Shown one piece after another: positions 1 through 5,320 of a DNA stretch of 5,320 nucleotides. The stretch covers positions 1 through 5,320 of the forward strand of contig JAAVYC010000113.1 of the NCBI GenBank assembly GCA_022790905.1. The letters are read 5' to 3'. This stretch comes from Lachnospiraceae bacterium. GTDB taxonomy: Bacteria; Bacillota; Clostridia; Lachnospirales; Lachnospiraceae. The position numbers and the translations under genes were made by a program. Under the pieces are notes generated by a model. That model was not told the origin of the DNA. It did not search any database and worked only from the letters and a program-made list of their open reading frames with translations. Positions within the stretch are counted from its first letter, which is position 1. Each line of letters begins with the position of its first letter.

Positions 1-5
1 GAGAC
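1..5. repeat. Terminal direct repeat gagac, left copy (paired with 5316-5320)
   Basis: The first five bases equal the last five. Collapsing the two copies into one joins the minus-strand codons of both aldolase fragments as GTC ATT GTC TCC GAT GTG (V-I-V-S-D-V), in frame. Simple abutment of the ends without collapse would shift the frame. It is best read as an overlap of a circular or tandemly repeated sequence rather than as a functional repeat. Confidence 0.7.
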
Positions 6-179
6 AATGACATCCTCCGCCTCGATCATCATATAATCCATACTGCTAGGCGTTGAACAAATCAATCCGCTCTCGGGATCTCTAGCGCTGATATATCCGC
101 CTGTACCTCTGGTAAGTCCCTCCTGCAGCATACATTTTCCATATTTAGAAACCTGTTCTCTCAATTCTTGTAACAGCAT
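1..179 (-). CDS. Class II aldolase (FucA/AraD-like), N-terminal part, runs off the window edge
   Basis: This is the first 59 codons of a class II aldolase/adducin-type protein; the frame stays open to base 1. It starts at ATG 179, preceded by AGGAGGG at 187-193 with a 7-nt spacer, and lies 36 bp below the second kinase, so it is the last gene of the operon. The family hallmark is the glycine-rich phosphate-binding segment: LTRGTGGYIS at residues 22-31, then CSTPSSMDY at 41-49. By alignment from memory with E. coli FucA, Asn29 of the GTAGN loop is Tyr here, and Thr43-Gly44 is Ser-Ser. The family cleaves ketose 1-phosphates such as L-fuculose-1-phosphate to DHAP and an aldehyde in the cytoplasm. 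Joined to the fragment at 4841-5320 through the shared gagac, it gives a complete 217-residue protein, so both are probably parts of one gene. The superfamily is secure; the substrate (fuculose-, rhamnulose-, ribulose-phosphate or other) is not. Confidence 0.88.
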   Translation of the reverse strand, partial: MLLQELREQVSKYGKCMLQEGLTRGTGGYISARDPESGLICSTPSSMDYMMIEAEDVIV

Positions 180-186
180 ATTCTTT

Positions 187-193
187 CCCTCCT
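187..193 (-). promoter_or_regulatory. Ribosome binding site of the aldolase
   Basis: AGGAGGG lies 7 nt upstream of the ATG at 179. It is near-ideal and fixes the start in a stretch where the gene itself is truncated by the window edge. Confidence 0.85.
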
Positions 194-215
194 ATTAAAA
201 TTTCCTTTTTTATTT

Positions 216-1775
216 TTAACCTTTTACATCATATTTACGAACAAACTGCATACGTTTTTCCCAGATGTTCTCCATTGCTTTTGGAACTTCTTTATAGAGC
301 TCCATCAAATCTTTATACTTATCCACTGCGTCAGGATTTGGCTGATAGATCTTTGTTTTCTTACAAAAAGCATTACAGGCATCTTTTAAAGAGTCAAATT
401 CTCCTGTCACATATGCCGCATTCCACGCTACACCTTTTGCACCAAATTCTGTACCGTCTACGAGAGAAATCTCCGCATTACATACATCACTCATGATCTG
501 ACACCACACAGGTGAATTGCTTCCACCGCCAGATAAACGAATTTCCGACACAGGGTAGTCATAGGCATCAATGCAATGTTTAAAACTCATAGCCACCCCT
601 TCATAGATCGCCCGCAGCATCACATGACGATTATCATGAGGCAGTAAACCAATAAAGTTTGCCCTACAGTCAGTGTTCGTAAATGGTGCAGATTCTCCAG
701 CAGGACTCATATACGGATGGTAAATGACACCGTTAGCGCCAACAGGAACTTTACTTACCTCCTCATCAAAAATTTCATAAACACTTCGTTCCTCTTCTTC
801 CGCTCTCTTTTTATCTTCATAGGCAAAATTATCTACAAACCAATCTAAATTAGGCGTAACGGTCATCGGAGCAATCAGTTGTCCCCATTTTCCCGGCATC
901 ACATGCACAGACATACCGCCAAGACGCTTCGGAATGGACGGGGCAAATGGCATAACGACACTGATTACACCACTCGTACCCATAATCATATTTGCCTGTC
1001 CATCCTCAATAACGCCGACGCCAGCCGTACAACACACGACGTCCCATCCCATATTTACCACCGGTACGCCGGCAGGTATTCCGGTATACGCCGCAACCTC
1101 TTCTGTCACAGATCCTGTGACCTCCCAGGTCTCAATCGGCTGTGGAAATAACGATCTATAATCTTCGATGTCTATGATACGGAAAACTTCCTCTGAAATC
1201 TCTCTTGTCTTCCGATCAATCACAGAAAACATATCGGTCTTACAGATCTTATGTTGATTAGTCATTTTATAGCTCAACCAACTCGTCGGCATAGTAATCG
1301 TAACAGCCTGATCGAGAATCTCTTTTTCATTCATTTTAAGCCATGGCAATAGCATTAAAATATTGCCACTGTAGAGCCAATTTCCACTGATTTCATGAAT
1401 TTGTTCCATGATCCCATTCGGCTTAATCCACTCATTTTTCATATCCGAACAGCGGGAATCATTCCAAAGAATTGCATTGCGCAAAGGTTTCATTTCTTTG
1501 TCTAAAAGCCCTACACCTTGCCCTTTTCCCCCGACGCCCACTGCTACAATCTGATCTGGCGTAATATTTTCTGCGGCCGCTTTTTCCATCAATTCTTTTA
1601 GGCAGAGCCGTGTCTCTTCCCAGTCACGGTTCAAATCATACTCTGACCAACCAAATGTTTCCTCAATGACCGGTGTATTTCTTGCATTGACTAAAAGTTG
1701 CTCTCCCCTCATATTAAAAATTGCTGCCTTTACTACTGATGTTCCAGAATCAATGCCAATGATATATTTACTCAT
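216..1775 (-). CDS. FGGY-family carbohydrate kinase (second kinase of the operon)
   Basis: This 519-aa cytoplasmic sugar kinase should transfer the ATP gamma-phosphate to a sugar or polyol hydroxyl. The N-terminal FGGY domain opens with the phosphate loop GIDSGT (residues 7-12), followed by WNDSR (104-108). The linker carries the likely catalytic base Asp245 in NMGWD, placed like Asp233 of xylulokinase. The C-terminal domain has the nucleotide-binding MGTSG (265-269), a degenerate FGGY signature 2 around 372-393, and SGGGSNSPVWCQ (415-426). Length is normal for the family (about 480-530). The start is ATG 1775, 5 nt below AGGAGGA; an in-frame GTG at 1778 is too close to that site. It follows the other kinase by 20 bp and precedes the aldolase by 36 bp. 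The GWDVVCC segment after the linker reminds me of L-xylulose/erythritol-kinase-like members more than of XylB, but substrate cannot be assigned. The reading frame is intact. Confidence 0.93.
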   Translation of the reverse strand: MSKYIIGIDSGTSVVKAAIFNMRGEQLLVNARNTPVIEETFGWSEYDLNRDWEETRLCLKELMEKAAAENITPDQIVAVGVGGKGQGVGLLDKEMKPLRNAILWNDSRCSDMKNEWIKPNGIMEQIHEISGNWLYSGNILMLLPWLKMNEKEILDQAVTITMPTSWLSYKMTNQHKICKTDMFSVIDRKTREISEEVFRIIDIEDYRSLFPQPIETWEVTGSVTEEVAAYTGIPAGVPVVNMGWDVVCCTAGVGVIEDGQANMIMGTSGVISVVMPFAPSIPKRLGGMSVHVMPGKWGQLIAPMTVTPNLDWFVDNFAYEDKKRAEEEERSVYEIFDEEVSKVPVGANGVIYHPYMSPAGESAPFTNTDCRANFIGLLPHDNRHVMLRAIYEGVAMSFKHCIDAYDYPVSEIRLSGGGSNSPVWCQIMSDVCNAEISLVDGTEFGAKGVAWNAAYVTGEFDSLKDACNAFCKKTKIYQPNPDAVDKYKDLMELYKEVPKAMENIWEKRMQFVRKYDVKG

Positions 1776-1780
1776 CACTT

Positions 1781-1787
1781 TCCTCCT
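1781..1787 (-). promoter_or_regulatory. Ribosome binding site deciding the start of the second kinase
   Basis: AGGAGGA is separated by 5 nt from ATG 1775 but by only 2 nt from the in-frame GTG at 1778. This selects the ATG as the start. Confidence 0.8.
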
Positions 1788-1795
1788 AAATCAAA

Positions 1796-3331
1796 TTATT
1801 TATTTCCAAATCCGGTCGAACTCAATCCTTCGTATACAGAAAGATATCTTCGGAACCCCTCTTCATAAGCCTCTCTCATCTCCGGATTCGGTTCATAAGT
1901 CACTTTCACTTTCACGGCAGTATCCACCGCATCATACGCATCCTTATATACACCGACACCGATACCGGCAAACAGAGCTGCTCCCAGACATCCGGTCTCT
2001 GGCGCCTGAAGAACGATAACTGGTCTCTGGTAGATATCTGCCTGCACTTGGCACCAAAACGGAGACTTCACAGGACCTCCAACCAAACGAATCGTATTAA
2101 TTTCCACACCACTTTGCTCTATAATCCGAATGATATCTAACATTTCATAAGAGATACCCTCTAACACTGCCCTGGATAAATCCGCCTGTTTCGTATCTAA
2201 ACGAATCCCCGTAAAAGTACCTCTGGCCTCAGAATTCTGTCTTGCAGTTGCGCCCGTCATATATGGAAGGAATGTCACTCCTCGGGCTCCCGCTTCTGAT
2301 TTTTCAGCTTGTTTTGTAATCAAATCATATGCGTTTTCATCTGTCATAGATGCATATGCTTTTTCAAACGTGCTGATCTGATCCCGATACCATCTCAATG
2401 CGCTCGCCGAAGTCGTCGACATTGCCTCGATTGTGAACGTATTCGGTCCCTTTTCAAAATAAGTATGGCTTTTTACAATCAGCCTTTCCTGTTTATCACG
2501 AATCCCTTTATCGCTCGCGACATAACAGGCTCCCAGCGTCCCCATTACAACACATACATCTCCATTTCTCAAAAGTCCGGCTCCAAATGTCGAGCAGTCC
2601 TGATCCAATGCAGCGACACATACTGGTGTTCCGACTGCTAATCCTGTTCGCTCCGCCACCATTTCATTCACATGTCCTACAACTGTTCCGTGACAAACTA
2701 TCTCTCCTTTCTTCGAGACGTCAATCCCCAAGGTGTTTAAAAGTTCTTCACTGTATTTAAAATTATTTGTGTCTGCAAGACCTTCACGACACGCGGAAGA
2801 AGCATCGGTATAAAATCCATCCACTCCAAATTTCCTTAAAAAATATTCCTGATTAGTCATCCATCTAGACGCCTGTTCGAAAAATTCCGGATCATTCTCT
2901 TTCAGCCATATATAGGTCCGAAATGGATGCATGGATCCCCTTATAGACCAGCCTTCTTTCTCATAATATTGATCCATCGGATAAATGTAGTTGATATCAG
3001 GTTTAGTTTCCGTACATCTTGTATCCTGCCAACCAATAAAATTTCCCAGAATCTCTCCATTTTTATCCGCAGGACCGATTACACCTCCCTGCGTGGAGAG
3101 TCCTAAGCCCAAAATTTCTTTTGGATCAATTCCAGCTTGTTTAATCGCTGTTTTACAAGAAACATATAAGGCTTCTGTCAATTCTAAAGGATCTTGTTCT
3201 ACCCTACCCGGTGCAGGATAAATACTTCTGTATTCCCGATAGTCATAGGCGATCAGATTTCCATCCAAATCAAAAATGCAAGTTTTGCATCCCATCGTAC
3301 CTTCGTCAATTCCAACTAAATATTTCCCCAT
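1796..3331 (-). CDS. FGGY-family carbohydrate kinase, xylulokinase-like (first kinase of the operon)
   Basis: This is a 511-aa cytoplasmic ATP-dependent sugar kinase. The N-terminal phosphate loop is GIDEGT (residues 7-12), and GWQDTR (100-105) is typical of xylulokinase-type members. The probable catalytic base is Asp243 in AALDQD. MGTLG (263-267) is the second nucleotide-contacting loop. Residues 371-391, from GTFTGI to RAVLE, fit the PROSITE-style FGGY signature 2 exactly, and VGGPVKSPFWCQ (417-428) and ETGCLGAAL (445-453) are the usual C-terminal motifs. The start is ATG 3331, 7 nt below GAAGGGA. An in-frame ATG at 3352 has no Shine-Dalgarno and would add seven charged residues. It lies 69 bp below the membrane-protein gene and 20 bp above the second kinase. 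It is clearly a different subfamily from its neighbour. A xylulose, ribulose, fuculose or autoinducer-2-type substrate cannot be separated by eye, so no symbol is given. Confidence 0.94.
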   Translation of the reverse strand: MGKYLVGIDEGTMGCKTCIFDLDGNLIAYDYREYRSIYPAPGRVEQDPLELTEALYVSCKTAIKQAGIDPKEILGLGLSTQGGVIGPADKNGEILGNFIGWQDTRCTETKPDINYIYPMDQYYEKEGWSIRGSMHPFRTYIWLKENDPEFFEQASRWMTNQEYFLRKFGVDGFYTDASSACREGLADTNNFKYSEELLNTLGIDVSKKGEIVCHGTVVGHVNEMVAERTGLAVGTPVCVAALDQDCSTFGAGLLRNGDVCVVMGTLGACYVASDKGIRDKQERLIVKSHTYFEKGPNTFTIEAMSTTSASALRWYRDQISTFEKAYASMTDENAYDLITKQAEKSEAGARGVTFLPYMTGATARQNSEARGTFTGIRLDTKQADLSRAVLEGISYEMLDIIRIIEQSGVEINTIRLVGGPVKSPFWCQVQADIYQRPVIVLQAPETGCLGAALFAGIGVGVYKDAYDAVDTAVKVKVTYEPNPEMREAYEEGFRRYLSVYEGLSSTGFGNK

Positions 3332-3338
3332 ATTCTTT

Positions 3339-3345
3339 TCCCTTC
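3339..3345 (-). promoter_or_regulatory. Ribosome binding site deciding the start of the first kinase
   Basis: GAAGGGA lies 7 nt upstream of ATG 3331. The alternative upstream ATG at 3352 is preceded by an A/C-rich stretch with no complement to 16S rRNA, so the shorter protein is preferred. Confidence 0.7.
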
Positions 3346-3400
3346 TTGACATAAGTTTTTTGTCATGGTTCTTCTATCATTTACCACCCTTCACAGTATT

Positions 3401-4594
3401 TTAAGCAATCATATTTAAAATAAATCCACTGATAATTGCCAACACTCCTGCCAGTAGCTGTACTGTAACACACGGATGATAACGGGCAAAGAATTTCGTG
3501 GTCATTGCCCAATGCATTAGAGCAGGCGCTACAAAAGCTGCGATAATACAAATCGGAATAGCTAACGCCCAGGTCGAATATTTCGTTACCAGTGCTCCTA
3601 CAAAAAGAAGGGCCTGAAAAGTAAATGCAAATCCTTCTTTCTTCCATTTTGGTCCCCAAATCAGCATACTAAGAGCTGATGTAAAAATGAAGCAAAACAT
3701 TAATTTTGGAAACAATATGCCCATCCCATTGGTATTCGGATTCATAAAATAGGAAATGATGCCACCAGCTAAAATTCCCAAGCCTGAAAGACTAGAACCC
3801 CAGAAATAAAGTTCTGAAAGATCTCCTCCGAATACTCTCGTCCACACATACCAGGAAGCCCTTTTTCTCTCCTTTTCTACAGCTACAGGCATTTTCTCAA
3901 CTTCCTCATCCAGTTCGGCTTCTTCTCCGTCATTCATCCACGGAAGAAATCTGAATAATTCGATAGCCAATAAATTACACCCTCCAATCGCAAGTCCAAT
4001 TCCTGCAAACATCGGCAAATTTAACGGATTTGAAAAATAAGTCACCAACATACGAATACACCATACCGGGGCAATTGCTCCAAGGATAATTCCCGTAATT
4101 GCCTTTTTAAAATTTGGTTTTCCAAAAAACACGATAGCAACTGGCGTTACAGATATCAATGTTCCGAAAGTAGGAACCCATCCATTCCATCCCACAATAT
4201 GTCGCCAAAAAATATTCGCCACAGCAAGTCCCACAAGCTGCGCCCAAACGAGCCATGCAAAACGCTTCCCATTTCCCTCTGTTCCAGTGCCCGCATGAGG
4301 GGAATTGATTTTTTCCAGATATCTGCCAAGCACGCCGCCAAGCAGCATACAGATCGCGCCGACAATATCCGCCAAAAACGGGCCCTGCGAAAAATCAAAT
4401 ACCGTATACAAAAAATTCCATTTAAAATCCAGTTTCTGAGAATTTTCAGAAATCTCATTAAAGCTGAAAATTCCTCCAAATTGTTCCACACGCTCTAATA
4501 AGGCAGGTGTCGCGCTCTCCATAATGAAATAAGCAACCAGTGCGATAAAAATGGCACAAGCTACAGGCGTAATAAATTCTTTCCTTTCCTTCAT
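3401..4594 (-). CDS. Polytopic inner-membrane protein of unrecognised family, candidate sugar permease
   Basis: This 397-aa integral membrane protein is not one I recognise. By hydrophobicity it has about 11 membrane segments, near residues 7-25, 74-93, 112-130, 138-158, 165-185, 194-217, 266-284, 294-313, 322-340, 342-361 and 377-396. A highly charged loop (about 221-246, acidic then KERKR) splits it into roughly six plus five segments. Another hydrophilic loop, about 26-72, follows the first segment. There is no ATP-binding motif, no PTS-type phosphorylation site and no obvious MFS signature loop. First position in an operon with two sugar kinases and an aldolase, with no other transporter, suggests it imports the substrate; this is inference from context. 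The start is ATG 4594 below GGAGGG at 4599-4604; a TTG at 4606 overlaps that site and is unlikely. Alternatives are a channel, a regulator of transport or a membrane enzyme. Confidence 0.85.
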   Translation of the reverse strand: MKERKEFITPVACAIFIALVAYFIMESATPALLERVEQFGGIFSFNEISENSQKLDFKWNFLYTVFDFSQGPFLADIVGAICMLLGGVLGRYLEKINSPHAGTGTEGNGKRFAWLVWAQLVGLAVANIFWRHIVGWNGWVPTFGTLISVTPVAIVFFGKPNFKKAITGIILGAIAPVWCIRMLVTYFSNPLNLPMFAGIGLAIGGCNLLAIELFRFLPWMNDGEEAELDEEVEKMPVAVEKERKRASWYVWTRVFGGDLSELYFWGSSLSGLGILAGGIISYFMNPNTNGMGILFPKLMFCFIFTSALSMLIWGPKWKKEGFAFTFQALLFVGALVTKYSTWALAIPICIIAAFVAPALMHWAMTTKFFARYHPCVTVQLLAGVLAIISGFILNMIA

Positions 4595-4598
4595 AGTA

Positions 4599-4604
4599 CC
4601 CTCC
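4599..4604 (-). promoter_or_regulatory. Ribosome binding site deciding the start of the membrane protein
   Basis: GGAGGG lies 4 nt upstream of ATG 4594. The spacing is short but usable. The in-frame TTG at 4606 lies on the site itself, so it cannot be the start served by it. The next in-frame Met is at residue 25, inside the first membrane segment. Confidence 0.75.
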
Positions 4605-4647
4605 AATTTTTCTCATTTTGGTATTGTTTTTATATCTTCTTAAAGTA

Positions 4648-4665
4648 AACAAATAATTATTTGTT
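4648..4665. promoter_or_regulatory. Perfect 18-bp palindrome, probable operator of the operon
   Basis: AACAAATAATTATTTGTT reads the same on both strands. It sits 54 bp upstream of the first start codon of the operon, in the only sizeable gap of the window and just downstream of a possible promoter. That position would suit a repressor of the LacI, DeoR or GntR type blocking initiation or early elongation. No regulator gene is in the window, so its partner is unknown. The A/T richness means chance symmetry is not negligible, but 9 matching pairs with no mismatch is well above typical noise. It does not resemble a catabolite-responsive (cre) element. Confidence 0.5.
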
Positions 4666-4676
4666 ACATTTACGAT

Positions 4677-4705
4677 ACCATACCAATCTTGAAAATGTTT
4701 TCCAA
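4677..4705 (-). promoter_or_regulatory. Tentative sigma-A-type promoter of the operon
   Basis: On the minus strand TTGGAA (4700-4705) and TATGGT (4677-4682) are 17 bp apart. Each matches the sigma-70/A consensus hexamer at 4 of 6 positions. An overlapping TGG-TATCGT could instead act as an extended -10. Transcription would begin near 4670, leaving about 75 nt of leader that includes the palindrome. The match is modest and the region is AT-rich, so this is a proposal only. Confidence 0.3.
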
Positions 4706-4766
4706 AACAGGTTCTAAGCACTAAAAGAAATGAAAATCTTTTCAGAAATCAAGATTTAAATGAACA

Positions 4767-4808
4767 ATAGGATCCGCCTCTTGTCATGAAAACAAGAGAA
4801 GATCCTAT
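4767..4808 (-). terminator. Hairpin downstream of the aldolase, probable terminator
   Basis: ATAGGATC (4767-4774) pairs with GATCCTAT (4801-4808), and CTCTTGT (4778-4784) pairs with ACAAGAG (4792-4798). The result is a 15-bp stem with a small 3/2-nt internal bulge and a 7-nt loop, starting 32 nt past the aldolase stop. On the transcript it is followed by UUGUUCAUUU, which is U-rich but broken, so termination may be partial. It could alternatively protect the 3' end of the mRNA. Its placement between the aldolase and the next promoter suits the end of a transcription unit. Confidence 0.65.
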
Positions 4809-4840
4809 CTATCATAATTATAATATCAAATTAATTATAT

Positions 4841-5320
4841 TTATTTGTCATTGACATGCGTATAGCGATACAGCTCTTCCACTTGTCTGTCCACTTCCTG
4901 CTCTGTCAAAATATAAGGATTTCCAATACATTTCGCCCTCCAGTATACCTCTGCAGAAAATTCCGTCTCCACCGCCAGATTATAAGCTTCTTTTAGTGTC
5001 ACACCGGAAACAAGCATACCGTGATTGCCCATAAGTACCGCCTTACAACCCTGCATCTTATCAATAATGTCATCTGCTAATTCCTGAGAATAAAAGCTAT
5101 GATATCCAGTACATTTTATGACCCCAGCACCTGAGTTACAGAGCATAAAATTTGCTGCCGGGAGATCCAACTGGAGTGCCGCAAGTGTAGTGGCAAATTT
5201 GGAATGCGTATGAACCAGAGCATGAATATCGTCTCTGCTCTTATATATATCCCGCTGCACATTCCACTCGCTGGACACTTTTCCCTTACCTTCCACAATA
5301 TTGCCATCCACATCGGAGAC
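4841..5320 (-). CDS. Class II aldolase (FucA/AraD-like), C-terminal part, enters from the window edge
   Basis: These are the last 159 residues plus stop of a class II aldolase; the frame is open to base 5320. Numbered as the joined 217-residue protein, it carries VSSEW (73-77; Ser-Ser-Glu are phosphate and catalytic residues), the zinc ligands His95 and His97 in HTH, and the third zinc ligand His158 in GNHG. E. coli FucA has the equivalents at 71-73, 92/94 and 155. The position of FucA's catalytic Tyr113 is Phe116 here (NFM instead of HYM). A GTG at 5311 opens the longest internal frame but is mid-protein and has no ribosome site, so it is not a start. The N-terminal third is absent here, yet the matching piece lies at 1-179 and joins in frame through the five shared terminal bases. 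The protein should cleave a ketose phosphate to DHAP in the cytoplasm; a 4-epimerase role, as in AraD, is the main alternative. Confidence 0.92.
   Translation of the reverse strand, partial: VSDVDGNIVEGKGKVSSEWNVQRDIYKSRDDIHALVHTHSKFATTLAALQLDLPAANFMLCNSGAGVIKCTGYHSFYSQELADDIIDKMQGCKAVLMGNHGMLVSGVTLKEAYNLAVETEFSAEVYWRAKCIGNPYILTEQEVDRQVEELYRYTHVNDK
5316..5320. repeat. Terminal direct repeat gagac, right copy
   Basis: This is identical to bases 1-5. The codons read here (GTC TCC, Val-Ser) are the same Val-Ser that ends the left-hand aldolase fragment, so the two edges coincide at the same residue of the protein. Confidence 0.7.

Noticed and set aside
879..2019. Plus-strand open frames of 75-117 codons across the kinase genes
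   Set aside because: They lie antisense to well-supported kinases, lack ribosome sites and family-like composition, and are shadows of the coding phase.
3347..3365. Small inverted repeat TGACA/TGTCA between the membrane-protein gene and the first kinase
   Set aside because: Only 5 bp of pairing around a 9-nt A/T-rich loop, expected by chance; too weak for a terminator or regulatory hairpin.
3381..3659. Minus-strand 92-codon frame overlapping the end of the membrane-protein gene
   Set aside because: It is an out-of-frame shadow of the membrane protein, Cys/Ser/Tyr-rich without a recognisable start signal.
3401..4594. Assigning the membrane protein to a named sugar transporter such as FucP
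   Set aside because: Length and context fit loosely, but the segment pattern and motifs do not match MFS fucose permeases or another family I know, so no name was given.
4458..4721. Minus-strand 87-codon frame spanning the upstream region and the start of the membrane-protein gene
   Set aside because: It overlaps the promoter/operator region and the real gene out of frame. It reads the ribosome site as codons and shows no protein-like features.
4607..4840. Riboswitch, small RNA or origin of replication in the main gap
   Set aside because: Beyond the hairpin, the palindrome and a weak promoter there is no conserved-looking aptamer core, no iterons and no DnaA-box cluster that I can see.
1..5320. 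Two independent aldolase genes flanking the kinases and membrane protein
   Set aside because: Possible, but both would have to be cut by the window at the same residue, same codon phase and the same five bases. One gene split by linearisation is the simpler reading. The features are still listed separately because the join lies outside what the linear sequence shows.
1..5320. gagac as a 5-bp target-site duplication of a transposon
   Set aside because: The interrupted gene's halves lie inside the window in circularly permuted order, not outside flanking an element. There are no terminal inverted repeats and no transposase.

Overview
The window looks like bacterial chromosome-type DNA from a low-to-moderate G+C Gram-positive organism. 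AT-rich intergenic DNA, strong AGGAGG-type ribosome binding sites and the style of the proteins suggest a gut Clostridia/Lachnospiraceae-like Firmicute. This placement is inference; no marker gene is present. Every gene lies on the minus strand, so transcription runs from high to low coordinates.

In transcription order the window holds: (i) the C-terminal 159 residues of a class II (zinc) sugar-phosphate aldolase of the L-fuculose-phosphate aldolase (FucA)/AraD/RhaD superfamily, 4841-5320; (ii) a 246-bp gap with a hairpin below the aldolase stop, a tentative promoter and a perfect 18-bp palindrome that looks like an operator; (iii) a 397-aa polytopic membrane protein of unrecognised family, a candidate sugar permease; (iv) a 511-aa FGGY sugar kinase; (v) a second, clearly different 519-aa FGGY sugar kinase; (vi) the first 59 residues of a class II aldolase, 1-179. 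Gaps inside the gene cluster are short (69, 20 and 36 bp) and each gene has its own Shine-Dalgarno, as in one operon. The implied job is uptake, phosphorylation and retro-aldol cleavage of a ketose or polyol-derived sugar to DHAP plus an aldehyde. The substrate cannot be fixed from the sequence, and no isomerase or dehydrogenase is visible.

The most striking point concerns the window ends. The first five bases (gagac) repeat as the last five. If the two ends are joined with that overlap collapsed, the two aldolase fragments fuse in frame, at the same homologous residue, into one 217-aa protein. It has the normal FucA length, the SSE motif and all three zinc-binding histidines. The window therefore behaves as a circular permutation of one complete transcription unit: promoter/operator - membrane protein - kinase - kinase - aldolase - hairpin - back to promoter. 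It may be a circular molecule, one unit of a tandem array, or a circularised assembly product. No replication, mobilisation, transposase or integrase gene is present, so an autonomous plasmid is unlikely on what is visible.

I saw no RNA genes, CRISPR arrays or insertion sequences.
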